NCBI GenBank assembly: GCA_016794345.1
Contig: JAEUKE010000115.1
Coordinates: forward strand, 51,794 to 115,793
DNA from: Myxococcales bacterium
Lineage (GTDB): Bacteria > Myxococcota_A > Polyangia > Polyangiales > Polyangiaceae
DNA: 64,000 nucleotides
Reading direction: 5' to 3'
This document shows positions 49,856-58,391 of the stretch, piece by piece. The position numbers were made by a program, and so were the translations under genes. Numbering within the stretch: position 1 is the stretch's first letter; every line of letters starts with the position of its first letter. The notes under the pieces were generated by a model, which searched no databases, was not told the origin of the DNA, and saw only the letters and a program-made list of their open reading frames with translations.

Positions 49856-50255
49856 CGATGAGGAACAAACGAACGACGTCTCGCTCTCTCCGGCTGCGAA
49901 AGAGGGCGACCGCGTCGTAGGTGTGGACATCCACCTGGTCGACGGCGCGCCCACGCCGTTCCCTTTCGAGGGCAAGCTGGACGGCGCGCTGGCCGAGAGC
50001 GTCTATTTCGACGACAAGCCCGCGGCGACGATCGACTCGACCACGAACAACGAGCGCGTCCACGTGCCGCCGCCCAGCAAGAAGTTCGACCGCCCCCCGG
50101 CCAACAAGGGCGTCGTGATCGAAGGCGTCGCCACCGTCCTGGTGGAGGACAGGCCGCTCGCACGCAGCGGCCACAAGGTCAAGACGTGCAACGACCCTGT
50201 CGACGCACCGACCGCGAAGATCGTGGCCGAGGGCACCGTCGATGTCGGCGAGTGA
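49842..50255 (+). CDS. Orphan PAAR-like tip protein
   Basis: A 137-residue soluble protein lacking a signal peptide. The core shows PTPFPFEGKLDGALAESV, DDKPAATIDSTTNNERVHVP, FDRPPANKGVVIEGVATVLV and SGHKVKTCNDPVDAPTAKIV, closing with VAEGTVDVGE. This matches PAAR-like proteins seen with extracellular contractile injection systems and type VI tips, with two GKPAA/DRPLA turns and a metal-loop-like HK-x-KTCNDP. No VgrG, sheath or tube gene is adjacent; the VgrG island is 22 kb away. It starts at ATG 49842, overlapping DUF3108 by 14 bases, and overlaps the GH114 gene start by 14 bases as well. Assignment is by residue pattern. Confidence 0.7.
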   Translation: MQTVDDEEQTNDVSLSPAAKEGDRVVGVDIHLVDGAPTPFPFEGKLDGALAESVYFDDKPAATIDSTTNNERVHVPPPSKKFDRPPANKGVVIEGVATVLVEDRPLARSGHKVKTCNDPVDAPTAKIVAEGTVDVGE

Positions 50256-51075
50256 ACGGGCCCTGCTCCTCGCCGCCGGCCTCCTGATCGCCTGCGGCGA
50301 CGGCGAGAGCGGCACGTCGGGCGGCGGCGCCTCGGACACGACGAGCGCAGGACCGGGAGGGCCCGGCGCGACGAGCTCGGGCTCGAGCGGCACCGCCACA
50401 ACGGCGAGCGGCACCAGCACGGGGACGGCGGGCACCGGTGGCGGCCTGCCCGCCTACGCCAGCTTCCACCTGAACTACACCCAGGACATCGACTTCTCGA
50501 AATGCGCCGAGCGCGACTTCGTCGTGTTCGACATGGAAGAGACGCCGCCCTCGACGATCGACCAGTGCAAGTCGATGGGCGCGACCATGCTCTGTTACTT
50601 CTCGTCGCAATACGAGGAATGGCGTGCCGACGCCGGCTCGTTCGGCGCCCTCGCGGAGGGCATCGACGGCTGGCCGGGTGAGTTCTTCGTCGACCCGACC
50701 GACCCGCAGAACCTCGCCGTCATGGTGGCGCGCCTCGATCAGGCGAAGGCCAAAGGCTGCGAGGGCATCGACCTCGACAACATCGACCACGCCGATCACG
50801 AGGCCTACATCTCCTCGATCTTCACCGAGGCGCGGGCCCGCGGCCTCCTCGTGTCCCAGAAGAACGCCATCGAGAAGATCGATCTCTTCTGGGACCTCGT
50901 GGACATGTACCAGAACGAGGAGTGCCAGATGTACGACGAGTGCGCGGCCTACGAAGGCCTCGGGCGGCCCGTCTACAACATCGAATATTCGCCCTGCCAC
51001 ACGCTGCCGTACCTCTACTCGAACCGCAAAGACGTCGAGGCGATGGACGCGTGGGAGGAGCCCTGCGCGCCCTGA
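50242..51075 (+). CDS. GH114-family (endo-alpha-1,4-polygalactosaminidase-like) lipoprotein
   Basis: A 277-residue protein with lipobox ALLLAAGLLIACGD and a Gly/Ser/Thr linker. From about residue 70 it has the GH114 TIM-barrel pattern: FHLNYTQDIDFS, DFVVFDMEETPP, ATMLCYFSSQYEEWRADA, DGWPGEFFVD, KGCEGIDLDNIDHADHEAY and LLVSQKNAIEKIDLFWDL. The acidic residues in VFDMEE and GIDLDNID are the likely catalytic pair. The substrate is expected to be galactosamine-containing polysaccharide, by family. Cysteines are numerous, consistent with an exported fold. It may act on exopolysaccharide; this is inferred from family. Confidence 0.75.
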   Translation: MSASERALLLAAGLLIACGDGESGTSGGGASDTTSAGPGGPGATSSGSSGTATTASGTSTGTAGTGGGLPAYASFHLNYTQDIDFSKCAERDFVVFDMEETPPSTIDQCKSMGATMLCYFSSQYEEWRADAGSFGALAEGIDGWPGEFFVDPTDPQNLAVMVARLDQAKAKGCEGIDLDNIDHADHEAYISSIFTEARARGLLVSQKNAIEKIDLFWDLVDMYQNEECQMYDECAAYEGLGRPVYNIEYSPCHTLPYLYSNRKDVEAMDAWEEPCAP

Positions 51076-51122
51076 GCGCGGAGCTTCGAGCGCGGAGCCT
51101 CGCGTCCCGTGGCCCATTCGCC

Positions 51123-51776
51123 TCACTCGATGATGAAGCTCTTCGTCATCGAGATCGGGGCACCTCGAAATGACGGAACCGTCACCTGGAGAAAGAGGCG
51201 CTCGACGCAGGCCCCGACCGGGGTCCCGGCGTAGGGCGGGTGCACGGCGGCACGGCTGACCACGCCCGACGGCTCGAAGACGACCTCGATGGTGCCCGGG
51301 CCGGTCGGGCCGAAAGCCCGATGGCAAAGCTGGGCTGCGCGCGCCGCGCCCACGAGCGCGTTGTCGGCGGAGGCCTGGTCGAACCCGCCCTCCCGCGACG
51401 CGGTCGCGAGCGGGGGAGGGCGAGGTCCACAGGAGGAGAGGCACGCCACGTCCCCGGGCCTGCAGCCGCACGGGCCGAGCGGCTCGGCCGTGGCCGTCGT
51501 GCCGGCCGTGCTCGCCGGTTGCTCGGTCGAGCCCGCCGGCGGCGGCGAGGACGGTGCGGTCATGGTCGACGGGGCGCTCTCCACCACGTTCGCGACGCAG
51601 CCGACGCCCTCGCGGAACGAGGTGCCGGCCGGGCAGTCGAGGATGACCGCGGGGCGGCAGCCCTCTTGCTCCTGCCGAGTCCCGGCAGGGCAGGGCTCGG
51701 ACTGCCAGGCACCGTTCGAGCCCGCTTCGCTCGACGCACACGAGAGCCCGATGAGGCACGCCGCGGCGATGCGCAT
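51123..51776 (-). CDS. Lipoprotein with AgmX/PglI-type C-terminal domain
   Basis: A 217-residue protein with lipobox AAACLIGLSCASS. Cys-rich repeats follow (CPAGTRQEQEGCRPAV, CPAGTSFREGVGCVANV), then a Thr/Ala/Pro linker and CGCRPGDVACLSSCG. The last 80 residues match the C-terminal domain shared by AgmX, PglI and other myxobacterial proteins (CHRAFGPTGPGTIEVVFEPSG, PYAGTPVGACVERLFLQVTVPSFRG). AgmX has been implicated in adventurous gliding motility; this domain is widespread and its function here is not known. Convergent with the GH114 gene with 47 bases between. Confidence 0.7.
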   Translation of the reverse strand: MRIAAACLIGLSCASSEAGSNGAWQSEPCPAGTRQEQEGCRPAVILDCPAGTSFREGVGCVANVVESAPSTMTAPSSPPPAGSTEQPASTAGTTATAEPLGPCGCRPGDVACLSSCGPRPPPLATASREGGFDQASADNALVGAARAAQLCHRAFGPTGPGTIEVVFEPSGVVSRAAVHPPYAGTPVGACVERLFLQVTVPSFRGAPISMTKSFIIE

Positions 51777-51800
51777 GCCTCCATCGTAGCAAGCCGCGAG

Positions 51801-52730
51801 TCAGCGCGACGGCGACGAGCGTGGCTGGCCGTTTCCGGTCACGGCGCCGCCGCGACCCGTCACGCGGCCCTCCTCACCCGGTTTGTAAAGCGTGCCCTCC
51901 GGGTCGCGAGGCGGCTCGTCGTATTGCTGCCGCTCGAGCTGCCTGGCCGAGATTTTGTCCGCGAGCCGAGGCGCGAACTTGGCGACGAAGGTGTTGATCT
52001 TGGAGACGGCACCCACCTTCACGGCGCGCCGCGGGTGGGTCGCCGCGTCGAGGATCGCCTCCGCGACACGTCGAAGATCGATCTGCGGCGAGGGGAGCTT
52101 CGGCTCCTCGCTCATGTAGTTGCGAGCGTGTTGCGGGCAGGGCGTGTCGACGGCCGTGGGCTGGATGAGCGTGATCGACACCGGCGCCTTGTCGATCTCC
52201 AACACCTCGACGCGCAGCGCGTCGGTGAAGCCCTTCACGGCGTGTTTGCTGGCCGAGTACATGCCCTGCAGCGGGATGAACGCATCGGAGACCTCGCTGC
52301 CCACGTTGATGAGCGCGCCTCCCGAGCGCTTCAGGTACGGCAGCGTGATGAGCGAGCCGTTGACGATCCCCCAGAAGTTCACGTCGAAGAGCCGCCTGCT
52401 GTCGTCCTCCGCGACCTCGTCGAGGCGTCCGTAGATCGATACGCCGGCGTCGTTCACCCAGGTGTCGATCCGGCCGAACGTCCCGATCGCCTCGTCTGCG
52501 ACCGCCTGCAGCTGGCCGCGGTCCGCGACGTCTGCGACGACGTGGATGGCACGCCCGCCGGCGGCTCGCACCTGCTTCGCGACGTTCGCCAGCGTCTCCC
52601 CGCTGCGGGCCGTGAGCACGACGGCGGCCCCCCGCTCGGCGGCGAGGAGCGCGGTCGCCAGCCCGATGCCGCTGGACGCTCCGGTGATCACCATGACTTG
52701 TTCCGACAGGGGTTTGAGCGAGACGGTCAT
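51801..52730 (-). CDS. Short-chain dehydrogenase/reductase
   Basis: A 309-residue classical SDR. The NAD(P)-binding motif is VITGASSGIG (residues about 15-24), followed by WVNDAGVSIYG for NNAG, Ser in LINVGSEVSD and the catalytic YSASKHAVKG. The Arg in LTARSGE suggests a preference for NADP(H). The C-terminus is about 50 residues longer than the classical length and ends in a polar tail (GEEGRVTGRGGAVTGNGQ). The substrate is unknown. ATG 52730 gives MTVSLKPLSEQVMVITG; longer frames upstream are implausible. Divergent from the TPR-methyltransferase gene with 68 bases between. Confidence 0.85.
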   Translation of the reverse strand: MTVSLKPLSEQVMVITGASSGIGLATALLAAERGAAVVLTARSGETLANVAKQVRAAGGRAIHVVADVADRGQLQAVADEAIGTFGRIDTWVNDAGVSIYGRLDEVAEDDSRRLFDVNFWGIVNGSLITLPYLKRSGGALINVGSEVSDAFIPLQGMYSASKHAVKGFTDALRVEVLEIDKAPVSITLIQPTAVDTPCPQHARNYMSEEPKLPSPQIDLRRVAEAILDAATHPRRAVKVGAVSKINTFVAKFAPRLADKISARQLERQQYDEPPRDPEGTLYKPGEEGRVTGRGGAVTGNGQPRSSPSR

Positions 52731-52798
52731 GCCGCCAAGGAGGGCACGCGACGTACCAGCTCCCCCGCGCGAGAGACGCGGTAGGCTGCCACGGTCGC

Positions 52799-54064
52799 AT
52801 GACGCCGCGGCTGACGAAGGCAGGTGGAACCCGGAAGCGTCCGGTCCGCTATGGGCAGGGCGCGCCGACCTCGGGCGCTCGCGAGCTCGAGGCGGGGCTG
52901 CGCGCGCACAAGAAGGGCCGCCATGCCGAGGCGGTCGCCTGGTATCGGAGCGTCGTCGAGCGCGAGCCGCGCTGTGTCGACGCATGGGCCAACCTCGGCG
53001 CCGCGCTCGTCGCGCTGGGCCGCGCGCGCGACGCGGAGCGCGCGTTCTCGTCGGCCGTCGCGGCGGCGAGCCGCGACGCGCGCGTCTTGCGCGACGCCGG
53101 GATCGGCCTCGCCTCGCTGGGGCGCTGGGGCGCCGCCCGTGAGCTCCTCGAGGCCGCGGTTGCGTTCGATCCGACGCTCACCGGCGCCGCGCTGCACCTC
53201 GTTCGTGTCTGTGCCGAGGCCGGTGACGCGGCTGCGGCGCTCTCGCACGCGCGAGGCGCCGTCGCGCGCGCGCCTCGCGCTGCAGCGGCCCACCTCGAGC
53301 TCCACCGCGCGCTCTTTCGGGACGACGCGCCGATGCTCGCCGCGCCCGCGGCAACGACGGCGCTCGAGCTCGACCCGACCTGGGATCTCGCCCGGCTGCA
53401 GCTCGGAGGCCTGCTCGGCTTGGCCGGTCGCGAAGACGAGTCGCGCGGGATCCTCGCCGGGCTCCGCGCGTCCGCGGGGCAGCGCGCGGCCCTCGGTTAC
53501 GCGCTCGAGAGCCGGCGCGCCTCGACCCGTTTCTTCGCGTTCTCGCGACAGGTGCTCGCGTTTGCCCTCGAGTCCTCGCCGCCCGCCGGTCCCGTGCTCG
53601 AGTTCGGCGTGCGCCACGGCATCAGCACACGCCTCCTCGCCGAGCTGGGCGGCGCGCACATCCATGCGTTCGACAGCTTCCGGGGCCTGCCCGAGCCCTT
53701 CTACGGTCGCGCGCCGGGGGCGTTCACGACCGACGGCGAGCTGCCCGACATCCCGGAGAACGTGACCCTGCATGTGGGCCTCTTCTCGGAGACCCTGCCG
53801 CGCTACCTCGAGCTGGGGCTGCCCGCGCCGCGCCTCGTCCACATCGACAGCGATCTCTATTCGAGCGCCCGCGAGGTGCTCGACGCCCTCTCGCCGCTCC
53901 TCGGTCCGGGTACCGTCCTCGTCTTCGACGAGTATCTCGGCAACGATCGCTGGCAAGAGGACGAGTTTCGGGCCTTCCAGGAGGTCCGTGTGGCCCACGG
54001 CTGGCGCTACGAGTACCTCGCCTTCAACTGGTTCACGGGGCAGGCGGTCGTGCGCATGAGCTGA
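52799..54064 (+). CDS. TPR protein fused to a TylF/macrocin O-methyltransferase-like domain
   Basis: A 421-residue protein. Residues 30-235 are TPR helices (GLRAHKKGRHAEAVAWYRSVVE, LGAALVALGRARDAERAFSSA, GIGLASLGRWGAARELLEAA). Residues about 240-421 form a class I methyltransferase resembling TylF/MycF: VLEFGVRHGISTRLLAELG is the SAM-binding motif, HAFDSFRGLPEPFYG the second, and RLVHIDSDLYSSAREVLDALSPLL plus VLVFDEYLGN contain the metal-binding Asp residues. Such enzymes methylate sugar hydroxyls. The TPR arm may select a partner or a glycosylated protein. No biosynthetic cluster surrounds it. ATG 52799 has upstream bases shared with the SDR promoter. Confidence 0.8.
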   Translation: MTPRLTKAGGTRKRPVRYGQGAPTSGARELEAGLRAHKKGRHAEAVAWYRSVVEREPRCVDAWANLGAALVALGRARDAERAFSSAVAAASRDARVLRDAGIGLASLGRWGAARELLEAAVAFDPTLTGAALHLVRVCAEAGDAAAALSHARGAVARAPRAAAAHLELHRALFRDDAPMLAAPAATTALELDPTWDLARLQLGGLLGLAGREDESRGILAGLRASAGQRAALGYALESRRASTRFFAFSRQVLAFALESSPPAGPVLEFGVRHGISTRLLAELGGAHIHAFDSFRGLPEPFYGRAPGAFTTDGELPDIPENVTLHVGLFSETLPRYLELGLPAPRLVHIDSDLYSSAREVLDALSPLLGPGTVLVFDEYLGNDRWQEDEFRAFQEVRVAHGWRYEYLAFNWFTGQAVVRMS

Positions 54065-54082
54065 GGCGCAGGTGGCGGCGAT

Positions 54083-54114
54083 CCGGCCCGGCCGCCTTCT
54101 GGCTGAGGGGCCGG
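54083..54114. terminator. Hairpin between convergent genes
   Basis: ccggccc (54083-54089) pairs with gggccgg (54108-54114) between the methyltransferase stop and the leftward lipoprotein stop. The loop is 18 bases and no T-run is seen. Possible bidirectional terminator. Confidence 0.35.
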
Positions 54115-54122
54115 CGCACCGA

Positions 54123-55565
54123 TCAGGGCTGCAGCTTTGCCAGGTAGAGCCGGTTCTTCCCGTCGACCCCCGCCACCGAACCCGCGACGGTGATCCGCCC
54201 GGCGGGATCGAGGTCGACCGCGCTGAGCCAGGCGCGCGCGCCGTCGGCGATCGTCTTCATCCACGCGACCTCGCCCGATGGGGTGACCTTGATGACGAAC
54301 CCGTTCGAGCGGCTCCCGAACGCGAGGCGCTCGCCAACTTGCCCGACGACGTAGGTGTTGCCGGCCGCGTCGCCCTTCGCGTCGGAGACGGAGACCGTCG
54401 GGCCGGAGAGCAGCTCCTTGGTCCAGAGGACGTGACCTTCGCCGTCGAACGAGGTCACGGTGAGCGACGCCTCGCCGCCGGTCGGCGTTCGCTCCGTATC
54501 GCCGAATCGCGTCGTGCCCGGGGACGCGCTGACGAGCCTGACTTGTCCGTCAGGAGAGGCCGCCACGGCGGTCGTGAGGTTGTCGGCTCCGTGCCCGAAG
54601 CGTTTGGCGAAGACCTTCTTCCCGTCGCGGTCGAACGCGAAGAGCACCGGCCCGAGGTCGGTCCCCGCGTGGCCGCTCGGCTCGGCGAGGTCGGCGGTCC
54701 TGTCCGATCCGGCGCTGACGTAGAGCCGCCCGCTCGGATCGACCGCGCTGTCCGTTCCGGCGTAGTCGAGGCGCCTGCCAAACGACGCGCCGAAGCGGCC
54801 TTCGCCGTCCGGGCCGACCCGCGCCACGAAAAAGGCCTTGCTCCACGGCTTCTGGAGAGGCCCTGTCCCGAAGTCGACCTTGCCGTTGTGCCACCCGGTC
54901 GCGACAACACCTCCTTCCGGATCGGGCCGGAGACGCAGATCGACCTGGGTGAGCGGGTCGCCGTACCGCTTCGCCCAGAGCACGGCGCCGCTCTCGTCGA
55001 GCTTGGTGAGGAACAGATCCTCGATCCCGGCGCAGCGCATCGGCCCCTTGCCGAGATCGATGCTCGGGCTCTCGAAGTTCCCGCTCACGTAGGCGGCCCC
55101 ACGTGTGTCGATGACGACGCTTTGCGCGCCGTCCGGTCCGGTTCCGCCGAAACGCTTCGCCCAGACGGGCTCCCCGGCGGGGTCGAGCTTCAGGACGAAT
55201 GCGTCGCTGCCACCCTCGCTGATCAGCGCGGGGAGCCCGCCGAACGTCGCGTGAGCCGTGAAGCTCCCGACGACGAGCATCGCGCCGTCCGCCGCGACGG
55301 CGAGGCCACCCGCGTTCAGGCCGGGGCCGAAGAGCTGCTCCCACACGATCGCTCCGCCCGGCGGAGCCGGCCTCTTCGGCGCGGCACGCTGCGGCTGGGG
55401 CAGTGAGGGGATGGGCTCGGAGCCACACGGCTTGCCCATCCATCGGCTCCCGTCCGGGCAGGTCATTTCGGAGAGGAGGGGCGGCCGCGGGGCTGTCCCA
55501 CTGGAGCAGCCGGAGACGAGCACCAGGAAGAGCCGGACGCCTGCCGAGGTGATGCCGGAGCGCAC
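54123..55565 (-). CDS. SBBP-type beta-propeller lipoprotein
   Basis: A 480-residue exported lipoprotein with lipobox FLVLVSGCSSG. From about residue 70 it consists of repeats of about 45 residues with the SBBP signature. Each has a D-x-F-V/L-x-K-L-D turn (SDAFVLKLDPAGEPVWAKRFG, EDLFLTKLDESGAVLWAKRYG), a Gly-rich strand and a V-D-x-G-x-x-Y-V/T-G motif (GAAYVSGNFESPSID, NTYVVGQVGERLAFG). They should fold into a beta-propeller. No catalytic residues are recognised. Proteins of this type are common on myxobacterial surfaces; binding role unknown. Confidence 0.75.
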   Translation of the reverse strand: MRSGITSAGVRLFLVLVSGCSSGTAPRPPLLSEMTCPDGSRWMGKPCGSEPIPSLPQPQRAAPKRPAPPGGAIVWEQLFGPGLNAGGLAVAADGAMLVVGSFTAHATFGGLPALISEGGSDAFVLKLDPAGEPVWAKRFGGTGPDGAQSVVIDTRGAAYVSGNFESPSIDLGKGPMRCAGIEDLFLTKLDESGAVLWAKRYGDPLTQVDLRLRPDPEGGVVATGWHNGKVDFGTGPLQKPWSKAFFVARVGPDGEGRFGASFGRRLDYAGTDSAVDPSGRLYVSAGSDRTADLAEPSGHAGTDLGPVLFAFDRDGKKVFAKRFGHGADNLTTAVAASPDGQVRLVSASPGTTRFGDTERTPTGGEASLTVTSFDGEGHVLWTKELLSGPTVSVSDAKGDAAGNTYVVGQVGERLAFGSRSNGFVIKVTPSGEVAWMKTIADGARAWLSAVDLDPAGRITVAGSVAGVDGKNRLYLAKLQP

Positions 55566-55685
55566 CCCGAGACTCTACCCGGACCGGAGCAGAGAGAACA
55601 CGCGGCGCTCCGGTGTTGCCGTCAGGCCGTCGCCGTCGGGCCGTCGCTCAGGTCGCCGATGCTCTCCGCCGCGAGGTGCGCTCGA

Positions 55686-56213
55686 TCATCGCAAGCCCGG
55701 CACGTGAGCCGCGGCCGACGGAGCTCGCGTTGGAGGCGTCGATCGCTCCACGGTCGCGTCGCTCGCCCGCCGCGAGATCACCCAACCGGCGGCGAGGAGC
55801 AACACCCCCGACGCCAGGAAGCCCAGGTCCCACGCGAGCTGGTTCCGGCCTGGGTGGACGTGATGCAGCCCGAGGACCTGATGGTCGATGAGCCCCTCGA
55901 CGAGGTTGAAGGTCCCCCAGCCCCCGACCGTCGAGCCCACGAACGTGCGGGTGGACCAGGGCGCGCCATGGAGCCCGGCGCGCCACAGGAGCGCGACGCC
56001 GAGCGCGGTCGCGATCCAGGTCCCCACGTGGAACAGGCCGTCGAAGACCATGTTGGCCTTCACCGTGACGAGATCGACTGGCGGCATCACGCTCGAGAGC
56101 ATGTTGTGCCATTGCAGGATCTGATGGAGCAGGATCCCGTCGACGAAGCCTCCCCGTCCGATCCCGACGAGGAGCCCGGCGGTGGCGACCGAACGAGATG
56201 ACGAAACAGTCAT
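55686..56213 (-). CDS. DUF2243 integral membrane protein
   Basis: A 175-residue membrane protein with about four helices. The DUF2243 signature is clear: GIGRGGFVDGILLHQILQWHNM, DGLFHVGTWIATALG, GWGTFNLVEGLIDHQVLGLHHV and LAWDLGFLASGVLL. Several conserved His residues (LHQILQWHNM, IDHQVLGLHHVH) could bind metal or heme. Function is unknown for the family. ATG 56213 overlaps the stop of the 55-residue upstream gene (ATGA), part of a three-gene coupled membrane cassette. Confidence 0.85.
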   Translation of the reverse strand: MTVSSSRSVATAGLLVGIGRGGFVDGILLHQILQWHNMLSSVMPPVDLVTVKANMVFDGLFHVGTWIATALGVALLWRAGLHGAPWSTRTFVGSTVGGWGTFNLVEGLIDHQVLGLHHVHPGRNQLAWDLGFLASGVLLLAAGWVISRRASDATVERSTPPTRAPSAAAHVPGLR

Positions 56214-56377
56214 TTTGTGGATCTCCAGGGGCGCAGGTGCGCGAGCCCGACCAACAAGGCGAGCACCACGAACGGCGTGCCGAGCAAGACGAGGCGCTCC
56301 GCGAGCGTCCCATCGAAGACCAGGGCGCGCACCGACACGCTCGCTTCGCAGTCGGGGCAACCGAGCGCCAGGACCAT
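56210..56377 (-). CDS. 55-residue membrane protein with a CPDC motif
   Basis: A short gene between two coupled membrane-protein genes. The ATG at 56377 shares one base with the DUF1206 stop (TGATG), and the stop overlaps the DUF2243 start (ATGA). The product opens MVLALGCPDCEASVSV, with a CxxC pair at residues 7 and 10. A single hydrophobic segment (LVLLGTPFVVLALLVGLAHL) and RPWRSTK close it. The tight overlaps on both sides and the transmembrane segment support a real gene. Two GTG codons just upstream (56380, 56383) are alternatives. Possible metal or thiol role for CPDC is inference. Confidence 0.6.
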   Translation of the reverse strand: MVLALGCPDCEASVSVRALVFDGTLAERLVLLGTPFVVLALLVGLAHLRPWRSTK

Positions 56378-57210
56378 CACCACTTCACCACCCGATGGCC
56401 CGATTCGATGAGCTCGAACAGCCCGTACGCGACCAGACCCCGGGCCGCGGCGCCGAGCACGAAACACCCCGCCGCCCAGGCGTGAATCGTGGAGATCGCT
56501 CCGTTCAGATCGAGCGTCTGCTCCGAGCCTTGGTGGGACGCGGCGAAGATCAGGCTCATGGCCAGGAGCGCGAGGAGCACCCCGCGCGCCGTACGCCCGA
56601 ACGTTCCGAGGCCGCGGACCAGCGGGCGGAGCCAGGCGCGCATGTCGCGCAGGTCGAGGCGATCGGTGTCGTGGTGGACGTTCGCGCGGACGATCTCGCG
56701 CGCGGAGAAGGCGGGGAGCGCCGCGCCGAACGTTCCCACGGCGAGCTCACCGCCGGGGCCCCACGAGAGGAGCCGGGGCAACCAAGCGGACCCTCGAGGG
56801 GCGGCGCCTCCGCGCGCGAGGAGCTCCGCGGAGACGAGCGCGATCGCGATGTGGAAGCCCCCGCTCGCGGCGTACGCCATCCGTCTGACCCAGAGGTCGG
56901 CGATCGTCGTCCGCGGGACGCGGTCGACGGTCGCGCAGATGAGCTGCCAGGCCGTGTACGCCGCCGCCCCGAAGGCCGCGAGGAGCAAGAGCGCCGCACG
57001 GAGCGGTGACGCAACGACCGCCGCGACCGCGTCCTCCGCGGGAGCACGCCCTGCAGCTCGGACGGGGGCCACGGCGAGGAGACCGCCGATGGAGAGGTAC
57101 AGGATCCCTTTCGCGACGTATCCGATTCGAAACCCGCGCTCGAGCCCCGTGCCGGCTGGACGCCGTTGTTTCTGCTCCCAGGGAGGGGAGGATGACCGTC
57201 GCTGATCCAC
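56377..57210 (-). CDS. DUF1206 integral membrane protein
   Basis: A 277-residue inner-membrane protein with three repeats of the DUF1206 unit, each starting with a glycine-rich helix: GFRIGYVAKGILYLSIGGLL, MAYAASGGFHIAIALVSAELL and FGRTARGVLLALLAMSLIFAA. The six-helix plan is typical for the family, whose role is unknown. The start GTG at 57210 gives MDQRRSSS. It heads the three-gene cassette and is followed by the CPDC protein and the DUF2243 protein, all coupled by overlapping codons. Confidence 0.8.
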   Translation of the reverse strand: MDQRRSSSPPWEQKQRRPAGTGLERGFRIGYVAKGILYLSIGGLLAVAPVRAAGRAPAEDAVAAVVASPLRAALLLLAAFGAAAYTAWQLICATVDRVPRTTIADLWVRRMAYAASGGFHIAIALVSAELLARGGAAPRGSAWLPRLLSWGPGGELAVGTFGAALPAFSAREIVRANVHHDTDRLDLRDMRAWLRPLVRGLGTFGRTARGVLLALLAMSLIFAASHQGSEQTLDLNGAISTIHAWAAGCFVLGAAARGLVAYGLFELIESGHRVVKW

Positions 57211-57252
57211 CGATGGACGTACGGCAAGCGACGTGCCCGGCGAGGGATCGAG

Positions 57253-58323
57253 TCAGCTCTGCCCGTCGGGGGGCACGATTGCGCCAGCGCGGGCCTCACG
57301 CGCGATCTCGAGGAGCTCGCGCGCCATACGCAGGGCGAGCGGGCCTATCACGAGCCCGACGGCGCCGAACGCGGCGAGGCCGCCGAACGCGGCGAGGAGC
57401 AGCCAGAACGCCGGCAGGTTGAGCTTGCCCCCCCATCTCTGGAAGAGCGGCCTCATGATGTTGTCGATCGTGCCGACGCCGAGCAGGCCGATGGCGACGA
57501 GGATGATGGCCTTCGTGGGCTGCCCCTGCATGGCCAAGCCGACGGCGACTGGCGCCCAGACGGCGGCCGTCCCGACCGCGGGGACGAACGCGCAGATGTA
57601 CGTCACCGCGCCGAGCACCATCGCGCGCGGGACGCCGAGGATCGCGTAGCCGACCGTGGCGACGATCGCCTGCATCAAGGCGGTGAGCCCCGCGCCGACG
57701 ATGAGGCCGCGCCCCGTCTCGAGGAACGCGCCGGCGAGCCGCGCGCTCGTGGCGCGCGAGACGGGCGCGTGCTCCTCGACCCAGGCCCACATCGCGCGGC
57801 CGTCGCGGATGAACTCGAACAACGAGACGAAAAAGACGAGCAACACGACGAGCGCCCACGCGCCGGCGCCCGCCACGCCTCGCGCTGTCTGCCACGCGGT
57901 CATCCCGTGGGTCCGCGCGAGATCGAGCCACCGCTGGGCCTGGTCGGTGGGCTCGATGGCGCCGCCGTTGGGGGACACGAGCACCTCGAGCGCGTGCGGG
58001 ACGGCGCCCGACGCGAAGAGCTGCTGCCCGAACGCCACCACGCTCGAGACCAGCGAGGTGATCAAGAGCCCGACCGGGACGAAGAGCGATAGCAGGAGGA
58101 CGACACAAACCGCCGCGCCGACCGAGCGACGTCCACCCGCGAGGCGCGAGATACGAGCCGCGAGCGAGTCCAGGATCGCCGCCGACCACGCCGCGAAGAG
58201 GAGCGGCGCGAACAGCGGCGCGAGCGCCCAGCCGGCGAGCACGACCACGGCGACGGCAGCGATGCCGACCACGACACGATCGAGGCGACCGGTGAAGGCC
58301 TGCGGCGTCTCGTGTGGGTCCAC
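57253..58323 (-). CDS. AI-2E family (PerM/YdiK-type) transporter
   Basis: A membrane protein of about 356 residues with seven or eight helices. The family features are a pair of N-terminal helices (VVVGIAAVAVVVLAGWALAPLFAPLLFAAW), the helix-rich middle segment LVSSVVAFGQQLFAS, and the conserved C-terminal blocks GVPRAMVLGAVTYICAFVPAVGTAAVWAPVAVGLAM and TIDNIMRPLFQRWGGKLNLPAFWLLLAAFGGLAAFGAVGLVIGPLAL. Members export small molecules or act as Na+(Li+)/H+ antiporters; the cargo is unknown. I chose GTG 58323 (VDPHETPQAFT); a TTG at 58359 would add 12 residues. Confidence 0.8.
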   Translation of the reverse strand: MDPHETPQAFTGRLDRVVVGIAAVAVVVLAGWALAPLFAPLLFAAWSAAILDSLAARISRLAGGRRSVGAAVCVVLLLSLFVPVGLLITSLVSSVVAFGQQLFASGAVPHALEVLVSPNGGAIEPTDQAQRWLDLARTHGMTAWQTARGVAGAGAWALVVLLVFFVSLFEFIRDGRAMWAWVEEHAPVSRATSARLAGAFLETGRGLIVGAGLTALMQAIVATVGYAILGVPRAMVLGAVTYICAFVPAVGTAAVWAPVAVGLAMQGQPTKAIILVAIGLLGVGTIDNIMRPLFQRWGGKLNLPAFWLLLAAFGGLAAFGAVGLVIGPLALRMARELLEIAREARAGAIVPPDGQS

Positions 58324-58391
58324 CCGATGTCTCGTAGACGAGGCGGGGCGCCCGCGCAAACCAGCGCTGCGCCCTGCCTCCTACGGCTCTC

